Assembly: GCA_903632075.3 (NCBI GenBank) | Contig: CAHIKZ030000813.1 | Location: forward strand, 177,001 to 241,000 | DNA: 64,000 nucleotides | Source of the DNA: Acanthosepion pharaonis | Taxonomy: Eukaryota > Mollusca > Cephalopoda > Sepiida > Sepiidae | Direction: 5' to 3' | In this document: one piece after another, positions 1-10,579 of the stretch | Numbering within the stretch: position 1 is the stretch's first letter | Layout: the number at the start of each line of letters is the position of its first letter | Position numbers and translations under genes: made by a program | Notes under the pieces: model-generated | What the model saw: the letters and a program-made list of their open reading frames with translations, nothing else | Told to the model about the DNA's origin: nothing | Databases searched by the model: none

Positions 1-340
1 CTTTCCCGCCACCTACAATCTTCAAAAAATTTAAATACAACATCAATCGCCATCTTCTGTCTTTCTAACTCTTATTCATTTATAATCCTTTTTCCTTATT
101 AACGTATTCTCATTTTCTTTTACTCTAACCCATTGTATATCTTTTTTTACTAATGATTATCCAATACAAGGCCCAAGAGCCACCGAAGGCAGAGGGTTAC
201 TGTATGGTGTTGTATGAGCGTAAAAAAGGATAAACCTTGGGAGTATAAAGCTGAAGAAAATTTTAGAAAGAACCGGAAACCCAATACTAAATAGGAAAGG
301 GATAAACATCTAACTCTGTTCAAAAGATTTGGAGGTGTGA
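1..340 (+). pseudogene. LINE ORF2 C-terminal end plus 3' flank
   Basis: Frame 2 from base 2 reads FPATYNLQKFKYNINRHL and then a stop near base 71. This is the typical last segment of CR1/jockey-type non-LTR retrotransposon ORF2 proteins. The same ending recurs at 57.8 kb and 60.8 kb. The window begins inside the element, so the upstream part is not visible. The remaining ~270 bases look like A/T-rich 3' UTR and flank. Family assignment beyond 'LINE' is uncertain. Confidence 0.6.
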
Positions 341-1230
341 ACAGGATGATAGGCGTATTACTAGAATTATTGTTTTGCTTGTGTTATGATTAAAAAAAAA
401 TCTCTGTAGAAAAAGAAAAGTAATAATTTTCTCAACGTCCCTTTCTGTCTGTATATCTGTTATGTTTTTTTTTATCTCATGTTTAGTACATTATTCTAAA
501 AAATATACTCTTTCGGCTAAACTTCTACGATCAGTGTGGCCGTTCGTATTTATTTTTTTTTTTATTGTGGAGGCCTGTGGTAGAAAATTCAGTAAATAGT
601 AACAGTTGGAAAAGTTAATCGAGAATCGTACGCATGCGTAGAGCAGATGTTTTTTATCATCCTTCTTAACGAAATTTACCGAAGCGTCGTTCAAGCTTTA
701 CATGTTGTCGACTGATATATTTTCAGGGTTTTTATTACAGCCAGTCTTGCGAGATTTCATTAGCCTTGAGAAATAAAAACTTGATTTTATCAACGTTGCG
801 CGTTTTTTTGCAACATCCAGCCTCATTTATTTCCGATAAGTTGTTCAGATGTTCTTTTTTACACCACAAATTAATTACTCCAATACAACCAATATGCATT
901 AATGTGCAACGTTCGTCCTGGTTATAACGATAAACTACATCCGGCAGCAAGGCAGTTTTGAAGAGGGTGGAACTACCTCTTAACTACGGTTGTTCATAGG
1001 TCGACATTGACCCCGGGTCGGGTAGCATCTGTTAGGATCGCAGTTAGAGGCAAATAATGAACCCCAAATAAAAATCAACCGTACATTTTGATACTAAAAT
1101 GAACGATTTTATAGCAAAATGACAATCAATGCAACACTAAAAAATCATATGAATACATTTTATAGTAAAATTATCAGCAACAAATTTATGATCTACATCT
1201 TGCATTATTTTCAGTTCTTATTAACTGCAT
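341..1230. other. No recognised feature
   Basis: A/T-rich sequence with short open frames only. I see no coding signature, RNA or clear repeat here. Confidence 0.5.
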
Positions 1231-1404
1231 TGTTTCTTTCCAGGTACGAGGGTGGGCTGAAAAGTTCATAGGCTGACTGTGAAGGTGTGATGCTAGAGCC
1301 GTGAAATCTTGCATGCATTCATTTCAACTCTGCTTATTAATAACTGCATTGTTTCTTTCAAGGTATAAGGGTAAGCTGAAAAGTTCATAGGCTGACTAGG
1401 AGAT
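1231..1404. repeat. Direct repeat resembling mariner-type termini
   Basis: Two ~50-bp near-copies run from CTGCATTGTTTCTTTC to AGTTCATAGGCTGAC, at about 1228-1276 and 1344-1397. They share the block GGCTGAAAAGTTCATAGG or its close variant, which resembles terminal sequences of mariner-family transposons. No transposase lies between them. This is probably a decayed non-autonomous copy; the family is a guess from the terminal motif. Confidence 0.4.
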
Positions 1405-1508
1405 GACGCTTCAGCTATATCAACAGTGCAAAAATGGGTACCTGAATTTGGGAAGGGAGAGCTTTGAAGCTGACTCAATATTTCTCTATCCTGCAACTGC
1501 TACGACCG

Positions 1509-1512
<4 letters not shown>

Positions 1513-1586
<74 letters not shown>
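1513..1586. repeat. (CT)n then (AT)n microsatellite
   Basis: A run of CT dinucleotides is followed directly by a TA run. It abuts the left inverted repeat of the hammerhead-containing element. Confidence 0.95.
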
Positions 1587-1589
<3 letters not shown>

Positions 1590-1958
1590 ATTAATTCATC
1601 GAATCTGGAGCATTAGAAGCCGGTTCAAGCGATGATAAACAAAGTTGGTAGCGGATTGGTGAGAGTAGTCGTGGCTCCAGGGAGCACAGTCCTATGGTTA
1701 CAGAGAACTCAGTAAGAGTTCCACCACGGAATATGTGAGTGAGCGGCGCTAAGTTGAGTCTGATTTGGAATCTCTTCGTCACCGAGGCCCATTAAAACAG
1801 TTGGTATGATATTCGCTTAACAACCTAACTGTCAGGGTTTCAATTCTCGGTAGTTGATGCGCACTGCTGATGAGTCCCAAATATAGGACGAAACGGCCGG
1901 CCAGTGCTTTCTGCATTCTGTTGAGGTTTCTATCAGACTCGATGAATTAATTAAATAT
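1583..1958 (+). mobile_element. 376-bp element with terminal inverted repeats and an internal hammerhead
   Basis: The 25-bp ends at 1583-1607 and 1934-1958 are inverted copies with one mismatch. Their inner part is AATTAATTCATCGA. The interior has no long open frame but carries a hammerhead ribozyme core near its right end. It sits directly beside a (TA)n tract. This looks like a short non-autonomous element; whether it is a DNA transposon or a ribozyme-bearing retroelement derivative is not decided by the sequence. Confidence 0.65.
1861..1907 (+). ncRNA. Hammerhead ribozyme motif (type I layout), probably decayed
   Basis: In order: stem I strand GCACTG (1861-1866), core CTGATGA (1867-1873), stem II GTCC/GGAC (1874-1877, 1886-1889) with loop CAAATATA, core GAAA (1890-1893), a short stem III region CGGCCGGC, and the complementary stem I strand CAGTGC (1902-1907). 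The stem II segment closely resembles known schistosome and Penelope-like-element hammerheads. The U expected before the cleavage nucleotide is absent (the sequence is GGC before CAGTGC), so cleavage activity is doubtful. Confidence 0.7.
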
Positions 1959-1990
1959 AATTATCAAATCCTCCTACTAATTACTATATA

Positions 1991-2054
1991 TATATTACAA
2001 TGAATCATTCATACAAAAAATTTACTTTTTGTATGAATGATTCATTGTAATATA
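1991..2054. repeat. Perfect 29-bp palindrome (hairpin)
   Basis: Arms 1991-2019 and 2026-2054 are perfect inverted copies around a 6-base loop. The right arm and its following ~27 bases (ATTGAACTGCACCACATATT) recur with one arm mismatch at about 2592-2643, next to a (CA)n tract. This is likely a repeat-family end. Confidence 0.8.
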
Positions 2055-2642
2055 AATTGAACTGCACCACATATTTGATTTAAAAGATCTGATCCGACGT
2101 GCAAATGTTCGGGATAACAACTGAGACATTAATCTATTTATTGAACAATTTATTTTATGCCACATTGACTGATAAACAGCAAAAAATTCTCAAATTGCCA
2201 TATTAGTAAAAAACGCACTCTCTTAAATTAAAAAAAAAAATCAACTTTAGCGTTGCGACTGCACACTCCAAAAGTTTGTACCCGTTAACAATAAAACATT
2301 TCAAAAAAAAAAAAAAAAGAGAAAAAAAAAAAAGCATATTTCGATTCGCATTATATTTTTCGTCTCGGATGCTACCTGAATTTTACGAAAAACAAAATAA
2401 TTTCCATGTCTGAAGATGACTAAATGTACAGTCGAAAGTACTTGCGTATTTAAGAAAGACCTTATACGGCTTATAATTTCAAAAAACAAAGATCATAACA
2501 TTCATTGAGTGATTGATAGGTTAATGCACCTTTAAAATTTTCTTAGCGAAAGGATTTCGCCATTTTATATCATTAACTTTACTAATCTAGTTTTTGTATG
2601 AATGATGCATTGTAATATAAATTGAACTGCACCACATATTTG

Positions 2643-2643
<1 letters not shown>

Positions 2644-2697
<54 letters not shown>
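2644..2697. repeat. (CA)n/(TA)n microsatellite
   Basis: A compound dinucleotide tract lies between two dispersed repeat fragments. Confidence 0.95.
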
Positions 2698-2699
2698 AT

Positions 2700-2765
2700 A
2701 GTGAACATTGAAGTCAACACGCAGAGGCGAGAGGCTGTTTCATGCTAGACGTAATCGTCAGGCAT
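2700..2765 (-). repeat. Dispersed repeat, also at 7.5 kb in opposite orientation
   Basis: On the minus strand this contains CTGACGA, a small hairpin and GAAACAG, followed by a conserved stretch with CGCCTCTG and TTGAC. The same sequence lies on the plus strand at 7490-7555. The shared block reads like one end of a repeat family. Confidence 0.6.
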
Positions 2766-3540
2766 GAAATAGTATAACGTATTGGAGGAGCAGATCATTA
2801 TTTAAACATATATTATTAAATATACCAGAGATTGAATATCTATTATGTCTGATCATGAGCCGTTCTAATGTTCGAATGTTTGCTTTAATTTCTGGTGAAA
2901 GTAAAGACGAAAATTGTCCAACATTTGGCTATTTTGTTATTAAGTTGGTCCTAACCTTTCGGCTCACATGAGCCATCCTCAGAGTAGTAATACAGGCAGA
3001 TGATATTTTGTTATTTTGACATAGGAAATTGCTATGCGATGATAAAGGTCGTGGAATAGCAGACGGAGATCGTAAGTTCAAGATGCGGTTCTATGACGTC
3101 GTACCACGTACCAAATATTACAACAGAACCAATGTCTAGATGCAATGTAATGTGTTGTGACCAGTTTGAAATGAGATCGTGTTGAGTGTGGGTTGCTTTG
3201 TTTTACTGTATATGGCCTCTAATATCTGAAAGTTTTTTTACTGTGTGCATGTGTGAGTATTATTGTGCTATCAACTAAGAGAAAAAATAGCCATGAACAT
3301 AATATTAGACAGATATTAGTTGTGAATGTGGACAGGCATGCTATTGTAAATGCGATATGTTTGATGCATCATTCAAATGAAAACTCAACCGTCGAGACAA
3401 CGTAGAAGTAGTATGACCAACATATATATATGTTTTTTATGTTGGAGATACAATCTGCCAATGGACATTTAAATTTTTATAAAATATTGTTTTTCTACAA
3501 CACGTTAGTTGGTAGGGAGGAGTCATTACGAATAATTAAA
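2766..3540. other. No gene recognised
   Basis: A/T-rich sequence with one hammerhead-like hairpin motif on the minus strand at 2957-2982 (GAAA and CTGAGGA flanking a GGCTCA/TGAGCC stem). I see nothing else. Confidence 0.5.
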
Positions 3541-3559
3541 TTGGATATATTGAATTTTA

Positions 3560-3560
<1 letters not shown>

Positions 3561-3593
<33 letters not shown>

Positions 3594-3595
3594 GT

Positions 3596-3632
<37 letters not shown>

Positions 3633-4110
3633 GACGCACATATATATATAATGACAGAGAGGAAGAAAAAGTGAGATGTAAAGAGAGAGTGAAAAGGGGA
3701 GAAAGTGGGAGAGAGAGTGTAAAAGAAATAGAGAAAGAGAAAGAAAGAAAAAAGACAGGTAGGGTATAAAATAGGTTTTAAAGAATTGGAAACATTGCAT
3801 ATCAATTAAATATCGTAATTTTGAAGAAAAATAAATTGTGAACTCAGTTTTGGAAAGAAGAGAAAAAAGAAAACAAAGATGAAGAGTAGTCAGAAAAGAA
3901 ATAGAGAAAGAAAGGAAAAGGTACAGAAGAGCACGGGTAGTGAGAAAGAATTGAGATTGAGACTAAGAGCAGAAAGAGAGTGAACAGAAAGGGACTGAAA
4001 GAGAAGAAAGAGAGATAGAAAGAGAGAGAGAAACACACAGGGAGAGAGAACAGAGATTGACAAAGAGAGAGAAATATAGTGAAAGAAAAAGTGAGTGAAA
4101 TAGAGATAAA
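3561..4110. repeat. (TA)n, (CA)n and purine-rich low-complexity tract
   Basis: TA and CA runs at 3561-3650 are followed by ~450 bases of A/G-rich sequence. Long open frames on the minus strand are an artefact of the composition. Confidence 0.9.
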
Positions 4111-4128
4111 GAGAGGGTAAGTTGTTTC

Positions 4129-4132
<4 letters not shown>

Positions 4133-4171
<39 letters not shown>

Positions 4172-4180
4172 CAGTCATTT

Positions 4181-4223
<43 letters not shown>

Positions 4224-4241
4224 GAATCTGTTCATTTTCTT

Positions 4242-4285
<44 letters not shown>
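4133..4285. repeat. Three (CTAT)n tetranucleotide blocks
   Basis: Blocks at about 4130-4171, 4181-4222 and 4238-4283 are separated by short related spacers containing CATTTTCT. Confidence 0.95.
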
Positions 4286-4950
4286 ATATGCTTAGTTTTA
4301 TTTGAAAACATGTCAAATGAGGGAAATAAATGTTAGAAAAAATAAGTTGCGCCAAACTTTCAAGGGCATAGTGTTTGGTTGCCTTGAAAGGCTAGAATTC
4401 AAAATCTTACCTTCTAGCTGAACTCGAATCCAGACGAGCTGAACTTGAATCCAGACGTGCTGAACTCGAATCCAGACAACAGTAAACTCTGGGGAAAAAC
4501 ACAACTAGCTTGCGAGGCAGATATATCACATATCTGTTTTAGCCAGTCCAAATCTATCTCGCGCAATTGAAATTTACCAATAGACTACATTTATGTACTT
4601 GTAAAATCTGTCATTTTAAAACGATGTAAATATCACGTGTTATTCCATACCCGACATTACTTTAACCCAATCTTTTTCTATTTATAGTCTCTGATCTTTT
4701 TAAATGCAATCTACACACGTGAAAAGGCACCCGCTCAAGAGACAGGTGTCTTATTGTTTAATATAGAGTCTGGTGGGAGTTGGGGGTAACATTTTGGCTC
4801 ATCTGGGCGTGACGTCCTCTGGCTGATCTAATGAGTGATATAAGCAGAGGGTCCATCCCAAACCCACTTAAAGGAAAGCAGGTGCTGGCCTTGAAACCAT
4901 GAAGACACGTCATCGAGCCGTCCGTGTGTGTGGAAAGTCGATTAGGAAGC
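4286..4950. other. No gene; a 20-bp triplicated motif
   Basis: A ~20-bp unit (GCTGAACTCGAATCCAGAC and variants) is repeated three times at about 4419-4478. The rest has no recognisable content. Confidence 0.6.
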
Positions 4951-4959
4951 AGCCTAATA

Positions 4960-5157
4960 AAAAAAAAAAACAACAAAAAAAAACATGGATAATAAAAAAA
5001 AGAAAGGAAAGAGAGTAAAAGGGTAAGAAAAAGAAAGGGAAAGAAGAAAAAGAGTCACACTCATGCCAAAAAGGAGAGGAAGAAAACGAAAATAATAAAG
5101 CGGAAGAGAAGGCAGGAAAGAAAGAAACAAAAAAAAAATACGAGCGGAGATATTAAT

Positions 5158-5193
<36 letters not shown>

Positions 5194-5532
5194 AAGAAAG
5201 AAAGAAAGAGAAAGAGCGAGAGGGAGTTGTTGAAAGAGAAGACAACAGAAAAAATTAGAAGAAAAAGGTTATTGAAAATTTCAGAATATATGTAATTAGC
5301 AAAAAGAAGAATAAAAGAAATAAAGACTAAGTATTCCAAAGAAAAAAGAAAGAAAGAAAAGAAAGAAAGAAAAGAAAGAAAAAAAAAAAAAAAAAAAAAA
5401 AAGAAACATTGAAAAAAAAAGAGAAAGAAACTGAGTGAAAAGAAGCCTAGAATAAACAACGTTAATAAAGGGAAGCTAGGAAGGAAAAAGAAGTAAAAGA
5501 AGAGGAGGAAGAAAATATTGTGAAAAGGAGAG

Positions 5533-5574
<42 letters not shown>

Positions 5575-6295
5575 CTGACGGACTAAGAGAGAGAGAGAGA
5601 GAGAATTAGTGAGAGAGAGAGAGGACGATAGAGAGAAATAATGACCAAAGAAGTTAGAAGCATTACAAAGAAAAAGTTGTTAACAAAGATGCAAGAAGAA
5701 GAAGAAAAGAAGAAAAGAAAACGTATACTGAGAAAGAAAAGAAATAAAGAAATGTAGAGAGAGGAAAAAGAGAGAGGTATGTGTGTAGGGGAGAATAAAA
5801 AAATGTAAGAAAGGAAAGAGAAGAAGAAGAAGAAGAAGAAGAAGAAGAAGAAGAAGAAGGAGGAGGAGGAGGAGGAGGAGAAGAAGAAGAAGAAGAAGAA
5901 GAAGAAGAAGAAGAAGAAGAAGAAGAAGAAGAAATAATAATGAGCGAAGCAAGGTAGAAAAAAAGGGTTAAAAAAAAAACGAAATAAAAAGAAAACAACA
6001 GAAAGAAAAGTAGGGAAAAACCGAGAGAAAGAAAACAAATAATAAAGATTATTTAAACTAAAAACAGAAAAGTGCCTGGAAATGAGAGAGAGAGACAGAG
6101 AGACAGAAAGGGAGTGAAAGAGAGAGAATGAGAGAAAGAGAGAGAATGAGAGAAAGAGAGAGAGAATGCGAGAAAGAGAGAGCGAATGAGATAAAGAGAG
6201 AGAGAGAAAGAGAGAGAAAGGGAGAGAGTGAAAGAGAGAAAGGGAGAGAGAGAGTAAGAGAGAAAAAGAGAAACAGAGGGGGGGAGAGACGGGTA
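4960..6295. repeat. ~1.3-kb polypurine tract with (GA)n, (GATA)n and (GAA)n
   Basis: Nearly uninterrupted A/G on the plus strand. It includes (GATA)n at 5534-5573, (GAA)n with (GGA)n at 5821-5932 and degenerate GAGA elsewhere. Apparent long open frames rich in Ser/Leu/Phe on the minus strand reflect pyrimidine composition, not genes. Confidence 0.95.
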
Positions 6296-6358
6296 TATAA
6301 TGAAAGAAAGCGTATATGCATTTATGGTTTATATATCTACTCGTCCCTTCTAAAGAAT

Positions 6359-7075
6359 TACCGTAATTCCCCATGTATAAGACACATTTTTCTAAAAATG
6401 TAATCAAAATTAAGGTGCGTATTATACAGCTACAAAAAAACTTTTAAAACGTTTCATAGGTCGATTTCAGTTGCATAATGACTACTCACCCAAAAACACA
6501 CGACAATTTGACACTAACATTCGGCGACTGCGACCTCATAAAGATGTCATATACAATATGTATTTAACAATACTTACAAATGTAAAATAAAATAAGAATT
6601 ATCATAAAATTAAATTGGAATAAACAGAATAATAATATTCTAATTTAATTTTATGATAATTCATATTTTATTTTACATTTGTAAGTATTATTAGATGCAA
6701 AGGAAAAGGGAGGCACGGATTGAGGAATCGGAGAGCCGAGTTAGAATTTCAGTCTAATTCATCACATTCACTTATACCCTTGGGAAAGGCATGAATCCTC
6801 TTCTTCCCCCAGCTATGGGTTAAATAGCAGAAAGAAATGGCAACCTGCTGCAATCATCTATCGAAAGATATATGATCGCGTAAGTGTGTATCATGCATGG
6901 CACATAACTGACTGAGGAAATGCAGGTCGTAATGAAATTGGAGAGGTACAATTTATAGGCTTTGATTACCAAAGAAGGAATGCGTATTATGCATGAGTAG
7001 AAACATTTTCCTGCATATTTAGGACGAAGGCGTATTATACATGGAGAATTACGGTATACATGAGGAATTACGGTA
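6359..7075. mobile_element. ~0.7-kb MITE-like element with TACCGTAATTC termini
   Basis: The left end (6359-6385) and right end (7029-7056) are inverted copies with about three mismatches over 27 bases. Both begin TACCGTAATTC. The right end is partly duplicated at 7057-7075. There is no transposase. An internal variant of the end lies near 6408. A separate long palindrome sits inside it. Confidence 0.65.
6569..6689. repeat. 53-bp-arm palindrome
   Basis: Arms 6569-6621 and 6637-6689 are inverted copies with only two mismatches around a 15-base loop. It may be a young snap-back insertion inside the surrounding MITE-like element. Confidence 0.85.
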
Positions 7076-7079
7076 ATGG

Positions 7080-7620
7080 ATTTATTTTTAATCCGACTTT
7101 TGTTACTACTTAAATCGTTACTCCAGTGGGTACTTCTTATTTGGAATAGACGTCCTGTTCTTAATTATTAAATAATGAGTTACTTTTTAATTTTACATTT
7201 AATGTTTAAATTTATTAAATAATGTGTTTTACTTTTTTTTAATTCATTAAAGTATGTGTTACATCGATCGGCCAACGGATTCGAGAAATACGTACTTGTA
7301 GGTAACAGGTACTTATTTGCTTCTTTTGTTCTCCGTGTTTATAACAGGACTATCTGAGGAAAACTGGCATGGTAAAGAAACTTGATTAATCAGTTCCACA
7401 TGAACTCAGTGAAAGGCAAAAATAAACGTTTTGTAGTGTATTCGATGCTGCATCTACGAAATTCGAATAGGAAATCCCTTAAACACAATCCTGACGATTG
7501 CGTTTAAGCATGAAACAGTCTGTCGCCTCTGGGTGTTGACGTCAATGTCCACTTTTAGAATTCTATAAGCTCTATCCCTGATATTGAGCACTTTAACCCA
7601 TAAATATAGCATACCTTAAA
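7080..7620 (+). other. No gene; dispersed repeat at 7490-7555
   Basis: A/T-rich sequence. The block CTGACGA (7491-7497), hairpin, GAAAC (7512-7516) and the following ~40 bases are the inverted counterpart of 2700-2765. Confidence 0.5.
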
Positions 7621-7627
7621 ACTATAT

Positions 7628-7628
<1 letters not shown>

Positions 7629-7692
<64 letters not shown>

Positions 7693-7693
7693 A

Positions 7694-7756
<63 letters not shown>

Positions 7757-7760
7757 ATTT
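7629..7760. repeat. (TA)n-(TG)n-(TA)n microsatellite
   Basis: Compound dinucleotide tract; the short open frames here encode only dinucleotide-derived peptides. Confidence 0.95.
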
Positions 7761-7845
7761 ATATATATTATTTATATATATTATATACGCGGTACTTATT
7801 AGAAAGCGCTCAAACTCAGAGATAGAGCTAACATATTTGGTTGGA

Positions 7846-7930
7846 TTGATGTGAGTTTGCGACCCTGGGTCTCACGCTTTCGTTTGACAATCGCAAAAGT
7901 GTGAAACTCAGGGTCACAAACTCACATCAA
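7846..7930. repeat. Imperfect 37-bp palindrome
   Basis: The arms start TTGATGTGAGTTTG on the left and end CAAACTCACATCAA on the right, with a few mismatches and a ~10-base loop. A (TA)n tract follows. Probably a MITE with little interior. Confidence 0.75.
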
Positions 7931-7941
7931 TCAACTAAAAT

Positions 7942-8245
7942 ATATATATATATATATATATATGAGAAAGAGATAGAGAGAGGGAACAACATAGAGAAAA
8001 AACAGAGAAAAAACAGAAAGAAATAGAGCGAAAACCAGAAAAAAAGAGAGAGAGAGAGAGAGTGGGAAAGAGATAGAAAACTGAGAGAAAAAAACAGAGA
8101 GAGAGAGAGAGAGACAAAGAGAAGGAGAGAGAGAGACAAAAAGAAGGAGAGAGAGAGAGGGAAAGCGAGAGAAAGAAAAACAGAGAGATGGACACAGAAA
8201 GTGAGTGAGAAAGAGAGAGATAGAGATAGAAAGAGAGACTCTCCT
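7942..8245. repeat. (TA)n and (GA)-rich low-complexity tract
   Basis: A short TA run is followed by ~280 bases of GAGA-type sequence. Confidence 0.9.
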
Positions 8246-8619
8246 TGCTGAGTGCCACTTCCTTTAGCAGCCATTCGCGATAACCGTTTTATTCAGATTT
8301 TTTTCGCGACATAAATTTAATAAAAAAAGATGCTAACGAGTTTTTGGTTCGACCCACATCCCCGTTTCAGGCAAATGACGAAACATAAAATTTTTTAATC
8401 CGTACTTGGATGGGCTGAGAACTTTCAGCACCAGTTTGTCAAATTAAATTTCTGATAGGAATAATGATACAAAAGCAGGACCATGGATAGCGTTCGAGAT
8501 AACTGTAGACTCTAGGTTTTGGTTAATGTGCTCTACTTAAAATAGACCCAGATGAAAGAGTTGCTGTTACCATACTGGTGCCATTATAAAAAAGAAAATG
8601 TTTGGTAAATATAGAAATA

Positions 8620-8621
8620 GG

Positions 8622-8655
<34 letters not shown>

Positions 8656-8879
8656 GAAGAAGAAGAAGAAGAGGTCAGGGTCTCGTAAGAAAAGAAATGG
8701 ACAATTTTACAAAGAGTGTCCCAAGTAATATGAACATAAAAGTTGCTCAAAAGATTGTCCTACTAACAATATGGCATGTACTCAGAAAAGTTCTAGCAGT
8801 TAAATGACAGTTCTATTATAGGGCCTAAGGACCATAGTATGGACTCGGCTCTACAGGATACAAAGCAGGAAACATATAC

Positions 8880-8920
<41 letters not shown>

Positions 8921-8922
8921 GC
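8620..8922 (+). pseudogene. RTE-like LINE C-terminal tail with (AAT)n
   Basis: The frame after the (AAT)n/(AAG)n block reads MDNFTKSVPSNMNIKVAQK, then a motif ending HVLRKVL. This matches the C-terminal part of an RTE-like LINE reverse transcriptase. A homologous tail with its own (AAT)n block is on the minus strand at 63.66-63.95 kb. A (AAT)n run at 8879-8921 follows the shared 3' flank CTACAGGATACAAA. Only the last ~50 codons remain. Confidence 0.6.
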
Positions 8923-10370
8923 AAAATTACGAGATTATCGCATAAAATTTCCTTAAATCTTTAGATCTTTTTTGACTAAAATCGTGGGGCTGGCAGATTT
9001 TTAAATAATCATAACCAGGGGAAAATGCGAGGAAGCCATTTGTGATCTTAGGTCTCTGGTTAGGACCCGGAAGGAAAATGTATACAACAGAAATCAAACG
9101 ATATAATAATAAAAATGATGACAATAATAATAATTGTTGTGACCAAATAAATGGTTAAATAACAAAACAACTAGTGTAGATATATATTAAACAGTAAGTA
9201 CAACAGTAGAGTATTACACGACTAGTGATTGTGTGTCAGTTGACCCACCGTTCAATCTATTCAACTGTTAATATTTAACAGCCCCCCCCCCTAGGGATGC
9301 ATGTGGCACAAGGCCGAGTTTACCGTGGGTTCTCAGAGCCCGTATGCTCGGCCGAAAAATTCCCTTAGAACCCGCATATCCTGAACTAAATTATAATTAT
9401 TTAAAATAAAAAAAAATCGTAGGATCTAAAGATATTTACTGGCTTTAAATAACCTGCAAAGGTTTGATACGCCGTAGAAAACGAATCAATCAAAACATCT
9501 CTAAACGGGGTGGGAGGTACTGTAAATGTAATAGCGAAATGACCCAGGAAGAAAATTACTATAAAATCGCGCCTTTTTTTCTGAATGTAAAATTTTTGTT
9601 TACATAAATAAAACTGTTCTAATATTTGAATGTTTACTACTTGCCAGCACCTGCATAGAAAGGAATGTGTATGTTTTTATGACATGGGCGATCAAGGCTC
9701 TCCACAACTTCCTATTATTTTGTGGCATTAGACTACGTTTTTATTCTTTTTCATGCATCTTCGTTTCAGCTCTAGCGCCCATACTCGCCAGGTAGGTCAC
9801 TCGATGTTTCACTTTACGTCGCCTGTTTTTTTTAATATGTCCTAAAACATATTCATGTTTGTCTGTGTGCGTGTGTGCATGGGGTGTATGCACGGACGCG
9901 CGCACTCTGTAAGCTTTTATCCGCTTCCCTTAAAATTAGCGCATGAATGCGTGTGTGAGATCTTACCGATTTACGGACCAATCAGAAGACGCCGTTGTCA
10001 CCTCGCGATGTACTTTACTGCTGAGGTGCTGCTATTACTGCTGCTTCTAAGATATTTCTCCTCGACTTAATCACTGTTGTCATTTTGCATCGCCTTTGTT
10101 ATGGGGATTTCAAACGGATTTAGTCATCTTGCTTCGATTGCGTTCAAATATGTGTTTTTCCTTCTTTTTTATTACTACGTACACCCAGTCACAGGATGCA
10201 TAGAATATTCATACTGATCGATAAAGTAAATGAACGAAGCGAGACTTCAAACCTTGGATTTGTTTCATCATTGTTATCAATATAGAAAAGATGTCGGTCG
10301 AATAAATAAAAAATGGAACTGAATCAATATAGTTCGCATTTGTAAATAAACAAACACTGTAGATATCAGG
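8923..10370. other. No gene recognised
   Basis: Unremarkable A/T-rich sequence. A copy of the dispersed motif GCGATCAAGGCTCTCCAC lies at 9688-9705. Its close inverted copies flank the 63-bp satellite array. Confidence 0.5.
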
Positions 10371-10375
10371 AGGAG

Positions 10376-10500
10376 CCAGTTGAAATTTCTAGAGCCCGTA
10401 ATGAGGAAGGAGTGCTTGGAAAACCTGATACTCACAGGACAGATTGAGGGAAAGAGGAAAGCAGTGCGTAACATACTTGAGCAAATGGACGGTAGACTAG
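10376..10500 (+). pseudogene. RTE-like LINE RT fragment
   Basis: The plus strand reads EPVMRKECLENLILTGQIEG followed by KRKAV. This is the conserved segment near the C-terminus of RTE/BovB-like ORF2 proteins. It is a short decayed remnant directly left of the satellite array. A weaker copy occurs at about 47.65 kb. Confidence 0.55.
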
Positions 10501-10579
10501 GGTTTGGGAGAAATAACGAAAAGACAAAGCATATTAAGATCTACAAGGAATAGGAAAATGTGAAGAGCCATGATCGCCT

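Noticed and set aside
5583..6407. Long minus-strand frame (274 codons) rich in Ser, Leu and Phe
   Set aside because: It lies entirely in a polypurine tract; the frame follows from composition and short-period repeats, with no domain or normal codon use.
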